From Saprospira grandis (GTDB lineage: Bacteria > Bacteroidota > Bacteroidia > Chitinophagales > Saprospiraceae), in assembly GCF_027594745.1 (NCBI RefSeq), contig NZ_CP110854.1:1364001-1428000 (forward strand): 64,000 bases of DNA, in the 5' to 3' direction. The first letter of the stretch is position 1; each line of letters opens with the position of its first letter. The position numbers were made by a program, and so were the translations under genes. This document shows, in pieces, positions 52,899 through 61,041 of this stretch. Below the pieces are notes generated by a model. It was not told the origin of the DNA. It saw nothing but the letters and a program-made list of their open reading frames with translations, and did not search any database.

Positions 52899-52920
52899 GC
52901 CGATGGTTAAAACCATCGGC
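52899..52920. repeat. GGTTNAAACC hairpin, perfect stem
   Basis: Arms GCCGATGGTT and AACCATCGGC around AA form a perfect 10-bp stem. It is another copy of the GGTTnAAACC hairpin family. Confidence 0.7.
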
Positions 52921-52944
52921 CCATAACGAATGCTAATACAAGCA

Positions 52945-53050
52945 GAGACTGTTTAAAATTTTGTGTCTGCCCTTTCCTGCACCTAGGGACAAGCCCTAGC
53001 CAGCTAAAGACCAAAATTTTATTCTAATACACAAAATTCTGAACAGTCTC
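52945..53050. mobile_element. MITE-like element with 22-bp inverted ends
   Basis: The left end (52945-52966) reads GAGACTGTTTAAAATTTTGT then GT; the right end (53029-53050) is its inverse with two mismatches (ACAAAATTCTGAACAGTCTC). Total 106 bp. The ends look like insertion-sequence termini, as I recall from IS256-family elements. There is no transposase between them and no clear target duplication (CAAGCA versus CCAACC). It is most likely an internally deleted, non-autonomous IS relic. Confidence 0.65.
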
Positions 53051-53055
53051 CCAAC

Positions 53056-53146
53056 CGAACTAGTTTACCTCCAGACCGAACTAGTTTACCTCCAGACTGA
53101 ACTAGTTTACCTCCAGACCGAACTAGTTTACCTCCAGACCGAACTT
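53056..53146. repeat. 21-bp tandem array with palindromic AACTAGTT
   Basis: Four full units of 21 bases (GAACTAGTTTACCTCCAGAC plus one base) from 53056 to 53139 and a partial fifth. Each holds the 8-bp palindrome AACTAGTT. The third unit has one change (T for C). It begins 5 bases after the inverted-end element. Confidence 0.88.
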
Positions 53147-53394
53147 TTGCCCTGTTTGATTTTGTTACATTATTTTCATTTTTAACAACTCCTTAACAAT
53201 TGGAAACCAAAATCCTGTTTCTGCAGCCTAAAGGCCGCAGCCAATCTTGTTGGGCCATCATTTTGTTCGCCGCAGCGGCTTAAAAGCCCCTGCTTCATTG
53301 GAGATAGGCGAAAGCATTCAGTTTTCAGGTCTTGCGGCTTTTAAGCTGCAAGCCATGGGACCGCTAAAAGCTTGCTAATTGGGACCTAATCTGG

Positions 53395-53414
53395 CTGCGG
53401 GTTTCAACCCGCAG
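53395..53414. repeat. GGTTNAAACC hairpin variant
   Basis: CTGCGGGTTTCAACCCGCAG, a perfect palindrome; same family read in the opposite direction. Confidence 0.65.
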
Positions 53415-53429
53415 GTCTATATATCCATC

Positions 53430-53568
53430 CTACAGGCCCGAAGGGCCGCAGGCCTAGCGATGTGCAGCAGTGAGGCGCAGCCGCAGACCAAGGCCGTCAG
53501 GCCGCAGGGCCGAGCGAATAGCGAGCTGCGGAACGTAGCGCCTGCAGCTTTGCTGCAGGAGGCCCCTA
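53430..53568 (-). repeat. Type A repeat element
   Basis: On the minus strand: GGGGCCTCCTGCAGC, GCGCTACGTTCCGCAGCTCGC, TCGGCCCTGCGGCC, TGGTCTGCGGC, CACTGCTGCACATCGCTAGGCC. Sense relative to the peptide transporter, beyond its terminator. Confidence 0.83.
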
Positions 53569-53573
53569 AAAAA

Positions 53574-53609
53574 CAAAAAGGCCCAAAACCGAAGTTCAGG
53601 GCCTTTTAG
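53574..53609 (-). terminator. Terminator of the peptide transporter gene
   Basis: AAAAGGCCC / GGGCCTTTT inverted repeat around a 14-base loop, with A and T runs on both sides; lies 19 bases after the minus-strand stop at 53628. Confidence 0.8.
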
Positions 53610-53627
53610 GAGAAAATTGATTAGGAA

Positions 53628-55643
53628 TTAGTTGATCCCGTGCATCCAGCGTTTCACCACTCCAGAGAGGAGGATGAGGAATACGCCGCCACCAATGGCA
53701 ACAAAACCAAGAATCATAAATACGTTGATACAGATCACTAGCGTATCCTCGGCCACAGTTTTGGATACAGCGGCATTGGGGCTAGCGGCCATCATCTCTT
53801 CGATTTGATCTTTGGGGAACTGCTTAGGCTCTTTTGTTTTGAGGCTAGCATCGGTAGAGAGGAAGCTAATTTTTGCTTTTTTGATGAGGCCTTCTTTATA
53901 GAGGCCTTCTTCCTGTTTGGCGGCCTCTTCCATAATGGCTTTATCGGCCACAGTAACGGCATGGTACTTATCGCCATTTTTGTTGAGTTCTGCGAGGAAG
54001 AAATCGCTAAGAACGAACTCCTGTACAGAATGTGTTTTCAGGGCATCTTCGGCGGTAAAGCCAAGCTCCTTCATTTTGGTGGTATCTTCAGAGCTACCTA
54101 CATACATTTTGTAGACCTCTTTATTGGCCAGCATGGCGGTTTTGATATCTTCATTTTCCATGCTATTGTTGAAGCGGTCGAGGCGTTCGGTTTCCACCAT
54201 CAGCTCAGACATATCTACATTGGTCATTTGGGCAATTTTGGCTCCAGCCAAATGCGCAAAAGAAGTAGACATCAGCCAGAAGCCCATGATAAAGCCCACC
54301 ACTTTGGCGGGAGAAAGCTTAGTGACTAGCGAGAGGCCCACGGGAGAGAGGGCCAATTCGCCCAAAGTGTGGAGAAGGTACAAAAGGGCCATAAATATAG
54401 CGGGGATCATCCCTGCAGTGGCCATTCCTTCTCCGAGTTTGAGGACCAAGAAACCGGCACCCAAAAGAACAAGGGCAATACCGAACTTCACGGGAGCGGC
54501 GGGTTCCTTTTTAGCCTTGGCCAACTGAATCCACATAAAGGAGAAAACAGGGGCAAACATCATGATATAAAGCGGGTTGAGCGACTGGAACATGGTGGTC
54601 GTCAGGAAGCTCGTTTTGGCCACATTATTATCGGTAAATACGGTAAGCGCACTACCCGCTAGCTCGAAGAAGGTCCAGAAAATAATGGTAAAGAAGAAGA
54701 GTGTAAGGACCACCCAGAGGCGTTCTCTTTGGACCTTATCGTAGCTCAAAGAAGTAAAGATCAGGTAGCCGATCATACCGCATCCCATGAGCAAAACAAT
54801 AACATCGAGTAGGCCATGGCTTTGGAGGAGGAACCAAACGAGAGGCACCACCAGCAAACTAACAATATAAATCGCCCAATTGACAGGAAGGCCTAGCAAT
54901 TTTGGAGAGCTTGCATTTTCCTCTAGGGTATAAGAGGGCACCTCTTCATCGCCCACTTCATCTTCAATGGCTTCATGAGGGGCATACCCCTTATCTTCTA
55001 GTACTCCAGAGCGCTGGGCCATCCAGAAAATGATCAGGCCCAAAAGCATTCCTACACCAGCTAGAGAGAAGCCCCAGTGCCAACCTTCGATCTCTCCGAC
55101 CACCCCACAGGTAAGGCCAGAAAGGAAAGCACCGATATTGATTCCCATATAAAAGAGCGTAAAGGCACCATCTCGGCGGGGGTCCGTTCTAGAATAGAAC
55201 TTACCGATCATACTCGAGATATTCGGTTTAAAGAAGCCATTACCGAGAATCAGCATAGCGAGGGCGGTGAGGAAAATATATTCATGTTCAAAAGCCATGA
55301 GGAAGTGGCCAATCATTATCAGGATGACTCCCCACATAATGGCTTTTCGGTAGCCCATAAAGCGCTCGGCTAATAATCCCCCGATAAGTGGAGTAGCGTA
55401 CACCATAGAGCCATAGGCTCCATAAACGCTATAGGCTTGGTCATAATCATATTCGAGCATACCTTTGGTCATATAGAGGACCAAGAGGGCACGCATACCG
55501 TAGTAAGAAAAGCGCTCCCACATTTCCACAAAGAAGAGGTAGAAAAGAGCTTTGGGGTGGGCCTTACGGTTCGTCAGAATCACAAAAGCGATCCAAGCGA
55601 TGCTAGCCACCCAAGCTATCGTCATGATAGTATAAGGATGCAT
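53628..55643 (-). CDS. POT-family proton/oligopeptide symporter
   Basis: A 671-residue major-facilitator peptide transporter of the PTR2/POT family that takes up di- and tripeptides with protons. Motif 1 is VEMWERFSYYGMRALLVLYM (the ExxERFxYYG signature, near residue 40). The family signature FTLFYMGINIGAF is near residue 165. About 12-14 transmembrane segments are visible. It is longer than usual (450-500) because of an insertion of about 150 hydrophilic residues between the last two transmembrane segments (about 485-635). The insertion is Lys/Glu-rich and probably extracytoplasmic. Confidence 0.92.
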   Translation of the reverse strand: MHPYTIMTIAWVASIAWIAFVILTNRKAHPKALFYLFFVEMWERFSYYGMRALLVLYMTKGMLEYDYDQAYSVYGAYGSMVYATPLIGGLLAERFMGYRKAIMWGVILIMIGHFLMAFEHEYIFLTALAMLILGNGFFKPNISSMIGKFYSRTDPRRDGAFTLFYMGINIGAFLSGLTCGVVGEIEGWHWGFSLAGVGMLLGLIIFWMAQRSGVLEDKGYAPHEAIEDEVGDEEVPSYTLEENASSPKLLGLPVNWAIYIVSLLVVPLVWFLLQSHGLLDVIVLLMGCGMIGYLIFTSLSYDKVQRERLWVVLTLFFFTIIFWTFFELAGSALTVFTDNNVAKTSFLTTTMFQSLNPLYIMMFAPVFSFMWIQLAKAKKEPAAPVKFGIALVLLGAGFLVLKLGEGMATAGMIPAIFMALLYLLHTLGELALSPVGLSLVTKLSPAKVVGFIMGFWLMSTSFAHLAGAKIAQMTNVDMSELMVETERLDRFNNSMENEDIKTAMLANKEVYKMYVGSSEDTTKMKELGFTAEDALKTHSVQEFVLSDFFLAELNKNGDKYHAVTVADKAIMEEAAKQEEGLYKEGLIKKAKISFLSTDASLKTKEPKQFPKDQIEEMMAASPNAAVSKTVAEDTLVICINVFMILGFVAIGGGVFLILLSGVVKRWMHGIN

Positions 55644-55695
55644 AGTTTAAAATAAGTAGGTTGAATAATGAAGTAGTTTGTCCCCGCAAAAAAAG

Positions 55696-55735
55696 GGATG
55701 TCCTTTTGGGGCTTTATAGCGACAAGAGGACATCC
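55696..55735. promoter_or_regulatory. Inverted repeat upstream of the peptide transporter
   Basis: GGATGTCCT (55696-55704) and AGGACATCC (55727-55735) are perfect 9-base inverted arms around a 22-base centre, 53 bases upstream of the transporter start. Could be an operator or a leader hairpin. Confidence 0.5.
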
Positions 55736-55855
55736 TGGGGGTGTTAATCTTAGATTAAGCTTGCATCAAGGTAATAAAAAGCTAGAAATTATGGAACCTC
55801 CCGATAGATTTTAAGTGAGCTAGCGCACTAAAGCGCCTTAGATCATGGGCCAATA

Positions 55856-55896
55856 AGAAAAAACCTTGCGCCAACTTCTGGGCGCAAGATTTTTTG
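55856..55896. terminator. Bidirectional-type terminator
   Basis: CTTGCGCC / GGCGCAAG stem with A-run before and T-run after. It lies after the arsG-like stop at 55916, so it should end the minus-strand arsenic operon. Confidence 0.85.
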
Positions 55897-55915
55897 TTTG
55901 GCGCTTTGCTTGGGA

Positions 55916-56620
55916 TTAAGCGAAAAAGAAAATATAGATAAAATAGAGTCCAGCCGCCAAAAAGAGCAAGCCCGTCAGTTTGCGGACATAGCGTTCTAGG
56001 GTTTGGATCTGCTTAAAATAGCGACTCATCTTATGGGCCGAAAAGGCCAGTAGGTAAGCAAAAAAGAGGACGGGCAGGGCGGTTCCGATAGAAAAGAGGA
56101 GGCCCATCAGCCAGGCTTGGGTTCCTTCTTGTAAGGCTAGGGGAACCAAGGCACCAAAGAAAAGGGCACCACTATAGGGACAAAAAGCCAGCGCGAAGAG
56201 AATGCCCAAGCCAAAGGCCCCACTATAGCCCTTAAAACCCAGTTTTTGTCCCCATTGGCCCAGGCCTGCTTGGCCCAATTTGGGCAGGGGGATCCAGCCC
56301 AGCATAAACAAGCCCAGCAAGAGTAAAACGGGGCCTAAAAAGCGTTCGCCCTTAGTTTGTAAGAAAAGCGCAAGCTCAAATTGGCTGGCGCCAAAGCCCA
56401 AAACCAATAAAATCAGCAAATAGACCAAGCTTCGGCCCAAGGTATAGGCCAAACCAGCCCAAAGCGTAGCTTTTGGTCCCTCTATAGATTTGGCAATATA
56501 AGCCGTGGCCGTAATATTGGTCGTCAGTGGGCAGGGACTAATAGCGGTCAGTAGGCCCAAGGCAAAAGCGGCCAAGGCGGGTAATTCCTTAGTGTGGGCC
56601 AGGGTATCTAGAAAATCCAT
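55916..56620 (-). CDS. ArsG-like efflux permease (DsbD/CcdA-type)
   Basis: A 234-residue membrane protein with six hydrophobic segments. It has cysteines in ISPCPLTTNITA and LAFCPYSGALFFG, the pair typical of DsbD/CcdA-type membrane proteins. The variant SPCPL-TN and the neighbour gene match the ArsG family of Bacteroidota, named for efflux of aromatic arsenicals. The ATG is directly next to the stop of the ArsF-like gene, so the two are coupled. It is the last gene of the operon; a terminator follows. Function beyond family assignment is inferred. Confidence 0.83.
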   Translation of the reverse strand: MDFLDTLAHTKELPALAAFALGLLTAISPCPLTTNITATAYIAKSIEGPKATLWAGLAYTLGRSLVYLLILLVLGFGASQFELALFLQTKGERFLGPVLLLLGLFMLGWIPLPKLGQAGLGQWGQKLGFKGYSGAFGLGILFALAFCPYSGALFFGALVPLALQEGTQAWLMGLLFSIGTALPVLFFAYLLAFSAHKMSRYFKQIQTLERYVRKLTGLLFLAAGLYFIYIFFFA

Positions 56621-57109
56621 CTATTGAGCTAACTGATTAAGTGCATTTTCAATTTCGAGCTTGAGCTCATCCTCAAAATGGCTATCGTCTTTAGTGGCGC
56701 TACTAAAAGCAAAATCGGTAAGGTCCAGAATATGCTCGGTAGTAGGCGTAACGGTTTGCAAATAAAGGCCAGTGCCAGAAGCCTCAAACTTCTTGGCCAA
56801 CTCATAATTATCGGCCTCTTCTACACTCATAAATTGATAGACCAGCTTATGCTCTTGGAGTTCTTGGGCAAAATGTTCGGCCAAGACCTTTTTGGTCCTT
56901 GCCTCGATTGTATTACAAGTTTTGCAGCGACGCTTAGTATAAGTTTCTAAGAGAAAAAGATGATAAGGAGGACGTTCGGCCTCTTCAACAGTGGGTGGAA
57001 TAGCCGCTTGTACGGTTTGGGGAATTTCTGCGGGGGGCGTAGCCTCTCCACAGGCAGAAGCGAAAAGAACGATCAAAAAGAAGGGAATAGAGAGCGAAAG
57101 TAATTTCAT
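56621..57109 (-). CDS. ArsF-like thioredoxin-fold lipoprotein
   Basis: A 162-residue lipoprotein (FLIVLFASACGE, Cys near residue 20) with a CxxC in KRRCKTCNTIEARTKKVL, the pattern of the ArsF family (in some databases called the nitrophenyl compound nitroreductase subunit). It should be a periplasmic redox partner of the ArsG-like permease, to which it is directly adjacent. I chose the ATG at 57109 (MKLLSLSIPFF); a longer frame upstream is made by the repeat element. A type A repeat separates it from the permease gene upstream. Confidence 0.83.
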   Translation of the reverse strand: MKLLSLSIPFFLIVLFASACGEATPPAEIPQTVQAAIPPTVEEAERPPYHLFLLETYTKRRCKTCNTIEARTKKVLAEHFAQELQEHKLVYQFMSVEEADNYELAKKFEASGTGLYLQTVTPTTEHILDLTDFAFSSATKDDSHFEDELKLEIENALNQLAQ

Positions 57110-57127
57110 AACGAGCAGTTTTCTTAG

Positions 57128-57254
57128 CGGCCTAGCGCTGCGGAGGGGGGGCGCGAAGCGCCAGACCAAGGCGGCTTGCCGCCGCAGGGCCGAGCAGACC
57201 TGCGAGCCCCGCAGCATAGCGCCGCAAGGCGAAGCCGCAGTGGAGGCCCCAAAA
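57128..57254 (-). repeat. Type A repeat within the arsenic operon
   Basis: On the minus strand: T-run, GGGGCCTCCACTGCGGC, GGGGCTCGCAGGTCTGCTC, TTGGTCTGGCGC, CCCCCCTCCGCAGCGCTAGGCC. It lies between the stop of the permease gene (57260) and the start of the ArsF-like gene. Confidence 0.85.
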
Positions 57255-57259
57255 GATGA

Positions 57260-58237
57260 TTAAATTAAATAAGGGGCTACTGCATTAAATAGGAAGCCCA
57301 ATAAAATAATGAGTAGGGCGACTAGGCTAAAAAAGAGGACAATGAGTCGCCATTGCATGACCTTTTTAAGCAACATGGCCTCGGGAAAAGACAGGCCAAT
57401 AGTGGCCATCATAAAGGCCATAGCCGTGCCCAAGGGAATACCTTTTTGGATGAGTACCTCGAGTAAAGGCAAGATACCCGCAGCATTGTTGTAGAGTGGA
57501 ATAGCGAGGACCGTAGCTAGAGGCACCGACCAAAAGCTGTTTTTGGGCAAATAGTTTTCGAGAAAACCCTCTGGTGTATAACCATGTAAAAAGGCGCCTA
57601 GGGCAATACCGACCAAAATATAGGGCAGCAACTTTTTGAGCGTGCCCAGAGCCTCTTGCCAAATAGCCAAAAAATTGGGTTTCCCAGCCTTAAACTGCTG
57701 TTGTTGAACCGCCTGAGTTTTGGCCAAAGCCTCTTGTAGCCAGGGGCTCAGCCAGCTATCTAGGCGAAACAAAGCAATGCTCCAACCCGCCAAAATGGCC
57801 AGCGTCATAGCGGCAAAAAGGTAGAAGAGCGTAAACTTCCAGCCCCAGGCCGCCAGAAAATAGGCCAAGGCAATTTCATTGACCAAAGGCGAGACAATCA
57901 GAAAAGTGAAGGTCAGGCCCAAGGGCAGGCCGCCACGCAAAAAGCCAATAAAAAGCGGGACCGAAGAGCAAGAGCAAAAAGGCGTAATGGCCCCTAAGAA
58001 AGCGGCAAAAACATAATCGAGGCCAAAAAGCTTATTCTTACTCAAAAAGCTACGGATGCGGGCCGTGGGCAAATAATGATTGACCAAGCCCATCAGTTGC
58101 GTAATGAGCAAAAGCAGAATAATAATCTTGACGCTATCGTAGAGAAAAAAGTGTAGGGCCGCCCCAAATGGCGAATCGACCGAAAGGCCAATTAGACGAA
58201 CAAAATAGGCCGCCCCATCTTCCAAAAACTGGAACAT
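57260..58237 (-). CDS. ArsP/DUF318-type permease
   Basis: A 325-residue membrane protein with about eight hydrophobic segments. The hallmark is GAITPFCSCSSVPLFIGFLRGGLPLG with the CxC motif, followed by SPLVNEIALAYF and, in the second half, AIPLYNNAAGILPLLEVLI. The family exports organoarsenicals or thiol-linked metalloids. The gene is one base after the small thioredoxin-like gene, whose disulfide could reduce the CxC. Which arsenical it moves is not shown by the sequence. Confidence 0.88.
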   Translation of the reverse strand: MFQFLEDGAAYFVRLIGLSVDSPFGAALHFFLYDSVKIIILLLLITQLMGLVNHYLPTARIRSFLSKNKLFGLDYVFAAFLGAITPFCSCSSVPLFIGFLRGGLPLGLTFTFLIVSPLVNEIALAYFLAAWGWKFTLFYLFAAMTLAILAGWSIALFRLDSWLSPWLQEALAKTQAVQQQQFKAGKPNFLAIWQEALGTLKKLLPYILVGIALGAFLHGYTPEGFLENYLPKNSFWSVPLATVLAIPLYNNAAGILPLLEVLIQKGIPLGTAMAFMMATIGLSFPEAMLLKKVMQWRLIVLFFSLVALLIILLGFLFNAVAPYLI

Positions 58238-58238
58238 C

Positions 58239-58475
58239 CTAGTTGGCGTTTAGCAGTTTGGCCAGCTCCTGCTTAGAAGGAAGGCCCACAAAAGAAGGCT
58301 TTTCATCAATGACCAAGGCAGGAGTGCCCATGACATCATAAGCCATAATATCCATGATGTCCTCTACCTTTTCTAGCTCAAAATCAAACTGATGCTTAGC
58401 TTTGTAGTCCGCAATCAGTTGGTAGAGTTGCTTGCATTTGGCACAGCCCGTGCCCAAAACTTTAACAGATTTCAT
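58239..58475 (-). CDS. Small thioredoxin/glutaredoxin-like protein
   Basis: A 78-residue redox protein of the TM0996/MTH895 type. The active site is GTGCAKCKQLYQ (CxxC near residues 10-13), and the cis-Pro motif is MGTPALVIDEK. These proteins usually sit next to DUF318 permeases, as here. It starts a sub-operon with its own operator palindrome at 58479-58494. Confidence 0.9.
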   Translation of the reverse strand: MKSVKVLGTGCAKCKQLYQLIADYKAKHQFDFELEKVEDIMDIMAYDVMGTPALVIDEKPSFVGLPSKQELAKLLNAN

Positions 58476-58478
58476 TGT

Positions 58479-58494
58479 ATTGTATTTTTACGAT
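58479..58494. promoter_or_regulatory. Putative ArsR operator, copy 3
   Basis: ATTGTATTTTTACGAT, one base different from the palindrome ATCGTA-N4-TACGAT found at two other sites in the cluster. It is 3 bases upstream of the thioredoxin-like gene start. Confidence 0.7.
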
Positions 58495-58540
58495 TTAATG
58501 TGATGATATAGCTTTTGAGCAGCTTATCAAGTGATGTATA

Positions 58541-59569
58541 TTACAGATGGCCATAATATTTTCCTTTGAGGTAGAAAGCCAAGCGGACCAATAAAATAAG
58601 GGCGGGAACCTCAATCAATGGGCCCACAACAGCCACAAAAGCGGCAATAGAATCTAGGCCAAAAAGGGCAATAGCCACCACAATAGCTAGCTCAAAGTTG
58701 TTGCCTGCTGCCGTGAAGGAGACAGCCACATTCTGATCATAAGGGACCTTTTGCCAGCGGCTAATGAAGAAGCCCAATAAAAACATCAGAACAAAATAGA
58801 GGCTGAGCGGAAGAGCCAAATGCAAAACCTGCAAGGGCAATTCAATAATGATATCTGCCTTGAGCGAAAACATCAAGACAATAGTAAATAAGAGGAAGAG
58901 CAGCGTTAGCGGGCCTATCTTGGGCAAAAACTTTTGCTCATAATTGGTTTTGCCCCAATATTTTTGCCCTAAAAAGCGGCTTAATCCACCTAGCGCAAGG
59001 GGAATTCCTAAATATATGCCCACCGTTTTGAGCAAATAATGAAATGGAATTTCTGGAATCTCATCTAGCTCAATGCCTAGCCAAGCTGGCAAATAGTTAA
59101 TAAAAAATAGCGCATAGGCCCCATAAGCCAAAAGTTGAAACAGGCTATTGAGAGCCACCAAAGCGGCGGCATATTCTTTATTTCCCTTGGCCAAATCGTT
59201 CCAAACCAAGACCATAGCAATACAGCGGGCCAAGCCAATGAGAATAAGGCCCGTCATATACATAGGTTGATCGGCAAAGAACAAAACCGCAAGGCCAAAC
59301 ATCAGAAAGGGGCCAATTATCCAGTTGAGGACCAAAGAAAGCCCCAATACCTTTGTATTCTTCAAAAGCGCTGGCAATAGCCGATAGTCTACCTTGGCCA
59401 AGGGCGGGTACATCATTAAAATCAATCCAATAGCTAAAGGGATATTCACTTCTTGATATTCCCAACTAGCCAGAATTTCGCCCCAATTGGGAATAAATTT
59501 CCCCAACAGTAGCCCTAGTAACATGGCCATAAAAATCCATACGGTCAGGTATTTATCTAGATATTTCAT
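58541..59569 (-). CDS. acr3: ACR3-family arsenite efflux transporter
   Basis: A 342-residue membrane protein with about ten transmembrane segments. The essential cysteine is in LIGLARCIAMVLVWNDLAKGN, and NKEYAAALVALNSLFQLLAYG and SFTAAGNNFELAIVVAIALFG are signature blocks. Extrudes As(III). The gene follows the arsenate-reductase-like gene with a single base between, so they are co-transcribed. Confidence 0.94.
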   Translation of the reverse strand: MKYLDKYLTVWIFMAMLLGLLLGKFIPNWGEILASWEYQEVNIPLAIGLILMMYPPLAKVDYRLLPALLKNTKVLGLSLVLNWIIGPFLMFGLAVLFFADQPMYMTGLILIGLARCIAMVLVWNDLAKGNKEYAAALVALNSLFQLLAYGAYALFFINYLPAWLGIELDEIPEIPFHYLLKTVGIYLGIPLALGGLSRFLGQKYWGKTNYEQKFLPKIGPLTLLFLLFTIVLMFSLKADIIIELPLQVLHLALPLSLYFVLMFLLGFFISRWQKVPYDQNVAVSFTAAGNNFELAIVVAIALFGLDSIAAFVAVVGPLIEVPALILLVRLAFYLKGKYYGHL

Positions 59570-59570
59570 T

Positions 59571-60143
59571 TTAGCTGCATTTACTAAAAATATAAAAGAG
59601 GTCTCGCCCTATTTCTTCTGCTCTTTGACGATATACAAAGGCCGCTCGATCTTGGCCATCTACCTTAGAAGGATCCTCATAAGGCAATGAAAAACGCTGA
59701 TAAGCCTCAGGTAAATAAGGACAGTCCGCCTCTACTTCACTACAAAGCATAAATGCATAAATGGGCACTTCGCTCTGCGCATTTATAGCCCAAAGTTTAC
59801 TTTCTAGGCGACTCCCCTTCCCCTCAGCCCAATATAAGTGCCCCTTAACTAGTGAAAAGCCCAACTGCTGAAGGGTAGCAGTAGTTTGAGCTGCCAAAGG
59901 ACCTACCACTGTTCCCGCAGAATGAATCTGAAAATTCAACCCAAAATAATGGTTGAACAAATGCGCCCAAAATTCTGCAAATTGACTTCTTCGGCTGTTG
60001 TGGCGACACACAAAATAAAGCTGGCTACCTTTTGGCGCAGCCCTTAAGGCAGCTATAATTGAAGCAAAACGATCAGGAGGGTAATACCTAACCTCTTTAT
60101 CTAATTGCTCAATTTGCTTGAGAAGTTTTGGATAAATAGGCAT
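59571..60143 (-). CDS. Arsenate reductase-like LMW-phosphatase-fold protein
   Basis: A 190-residue protein. The CX5R signature is FVCRHNSRRSQFAEFW (near residue 45), and a later SLPYEDPSKVDGQD holds the DP acid loop. Cysteines further on (MLCSEVEADCP) could form the redox relay of thioredoxin-coupled arsenate reductases. It follows DUF6428 by 11 bases and is 1 base ahead of acr3, which supports conversion of arsenate to arsenite for export. Confidence 0.88.
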   Translation of the reverse strand: MPIYPKLLKQIEQLDKEVRYYPPDRFASIIAALRAAPKGSQLYFVCRHNSRRSQFAEFWAHLFNHYFGLNFQIHSAGTVVGPLAAQTTATLQQLGFSLVKGHLYWAEGKGSRLESKLWAINAQSEVPIYAFMLCSEVEADCPYLPEAYQRFSLPYEDPSKVDGQDRAAFVYRQRAEEIGRDLFYIFSKCS

Positions 60144-60154
60144 AGATTTTCAAT

Positions 60155-60607
60155 TTAACAGCAGCCAGAGTTTGGTCCACAACAAGAAGATTTTTTCTCC
60201 TCCTCAAAGGAAATCCCACAAGCCTCTTTGGCCAAACAATCTGTTTGCTTAGCATTCAGAATAAGCTGCCCAGAGGCGTTTAGGTCTAGCCAATAATACT
60301 CTAAACTCTGCGGTCCCTGATACTCTACAGCCAATTCTAAATCCGCCAATTGCAGCTTTTCTTCTGCCAACTCAATGATTTTAAGCATTTTGCTAGGCGC
60401 CAAACGATGCTCTACATCATTATCCACCCAAAATTGTAGGACCAACTCCTTTTGTTCTCGGAGCTGTCCACCACAATCCATAAATCTTTTTTGAACTTCT
60501 CCCAACTCAGTCAAATGAAAATGCGCGGGAATGGGCTGCCCGTCTTGTTGCAAAACAGTAAGGTCTTCAACTTGCCCCAAATAAGTTTTTAATGCTGATA
60601 GTTTCAT
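60155..60607 (-). CDS. DUF6428-family protein
   Basis: A 150-residue cytoplasmic protein with the DUF6428 pattern (PIPAHFHLTELGEVQKRFMDCGGQ, HRLAPSKMLKI) and a Cys-rich tail KKSSCCGPNSGCC. The family sits in Bacteroidota ars operons; its function is unknown. The two CC pairs could bind As(III) or a soft metal. It heads the second transcript of the cluster, with an operator palindrome 4 bases upstream of its ATG. Confidence 0.85.
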   Translation of the reverse strand: MKLSALKTYLGQVEDLTVLQQDGQPIPAHFHLTELGEVQKRFMDCGGQLREQKELVLQFWVDNDVEHRLAPSKMLKIIELAEEKLQLADLELAVEYQGPQSLEYYWLDLNASGQLILNAKQTDCLAKEACGISFEEEKKSSCCGPNSGCC

Positions 60608-60610
60608 GAT

Positions 60611-60626
60611 ATCGTATTTTTACGAT
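60611..60626. promoter_or_regulatory. Putative ArsR operator, copy 1
   Basis: ATCGTATTTTTACGAT, a perfect 6+4+6 palindrome just upstream of the DUF6428 start. Confidence 0.78.
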
Positions 60627-60663
60627 AGATTAGGTAAAAAGAAAAGGCCATTTCGGCCTAACA

Positions 60664-60679
60664 ATCGTAAAAGTACGAT
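60664..60679. promoter_or_regulatory. Putative ArsR operator, copy 2
   Basis: ATCGTAAAAGTACGAT, the same palindrome arms with a different centre, 53 bases from copy 1 (about five helical turns). Confidence 0.75.
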
Positions 60680-60699
60680 AAGTAATTTAACTTTCTAGC

Positions 60700-61038
60700 T
60701 TAGCAGCAATTTTTATCAGAATTTAACAATTCTGGGCCTGCGATCAGTGGACCTAGGGTGTTTTGCAGCTTTTTCCAGCCTGCTTTATTGATACAATAAT
60801 TACGGCGAACCCCCTCAATATTTCCTTGAATCAGGCCAGCTTCCTTCAGGGCCTTAAGGTGTTGGCTAACGGTAGCTTGGGCCAAGCCAAGCTCCTCCAC
60901 CAAATCGCTAGTAATGCAAGCATTGGCAGAAATGAGGCGCTCTAGAATAGCGATTCTAGCGGGATGCGCTAATGCCTTAGCCAATTTGGCCATTTCGTTT
61001 TGCTCGCTACTAAAAAGCTCTGTTTTGCTGCTCGCCAT
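60700..61038 (-). CDS. arsR: ArsR-family arsenic-responsive repressor
   Basis: A 112-residue winged-helix repressor. HTH: ALAHPARIAILERLISANACITSDLVEELGLAQATVSQHLKALKEAGLI, then wing EGVRRNYCIN. Cysteines at ACITSDL and NYCIN, and a terminal DKNCC, could bind As(III). The usual ELCVCDL box is absent; the Cys placement is like other Bacteroidota ArsR forms. The matching palindromes on both following transcripts are its likely sites. It ends 20 bases before operator copy 2 and follows the upstream gene with a 3-base gap. Confidence 0.9.
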   Translation of the reverse strand: MASSKTELFSSEQNEMAKLAKALAHPARIAILERLISANACITSDLVEELGLAQATVSQHLKALKEAGLIQGNIEGVRRNYCINKAGWKKLQNTLGPLIAGPELLNSDKNCC

Positions 61039-61041
61039 AAG

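Noticed and set aside
53056..53146. CRISPR array
   Set aside because: A direct 21-bp tandem repeat without spacers.
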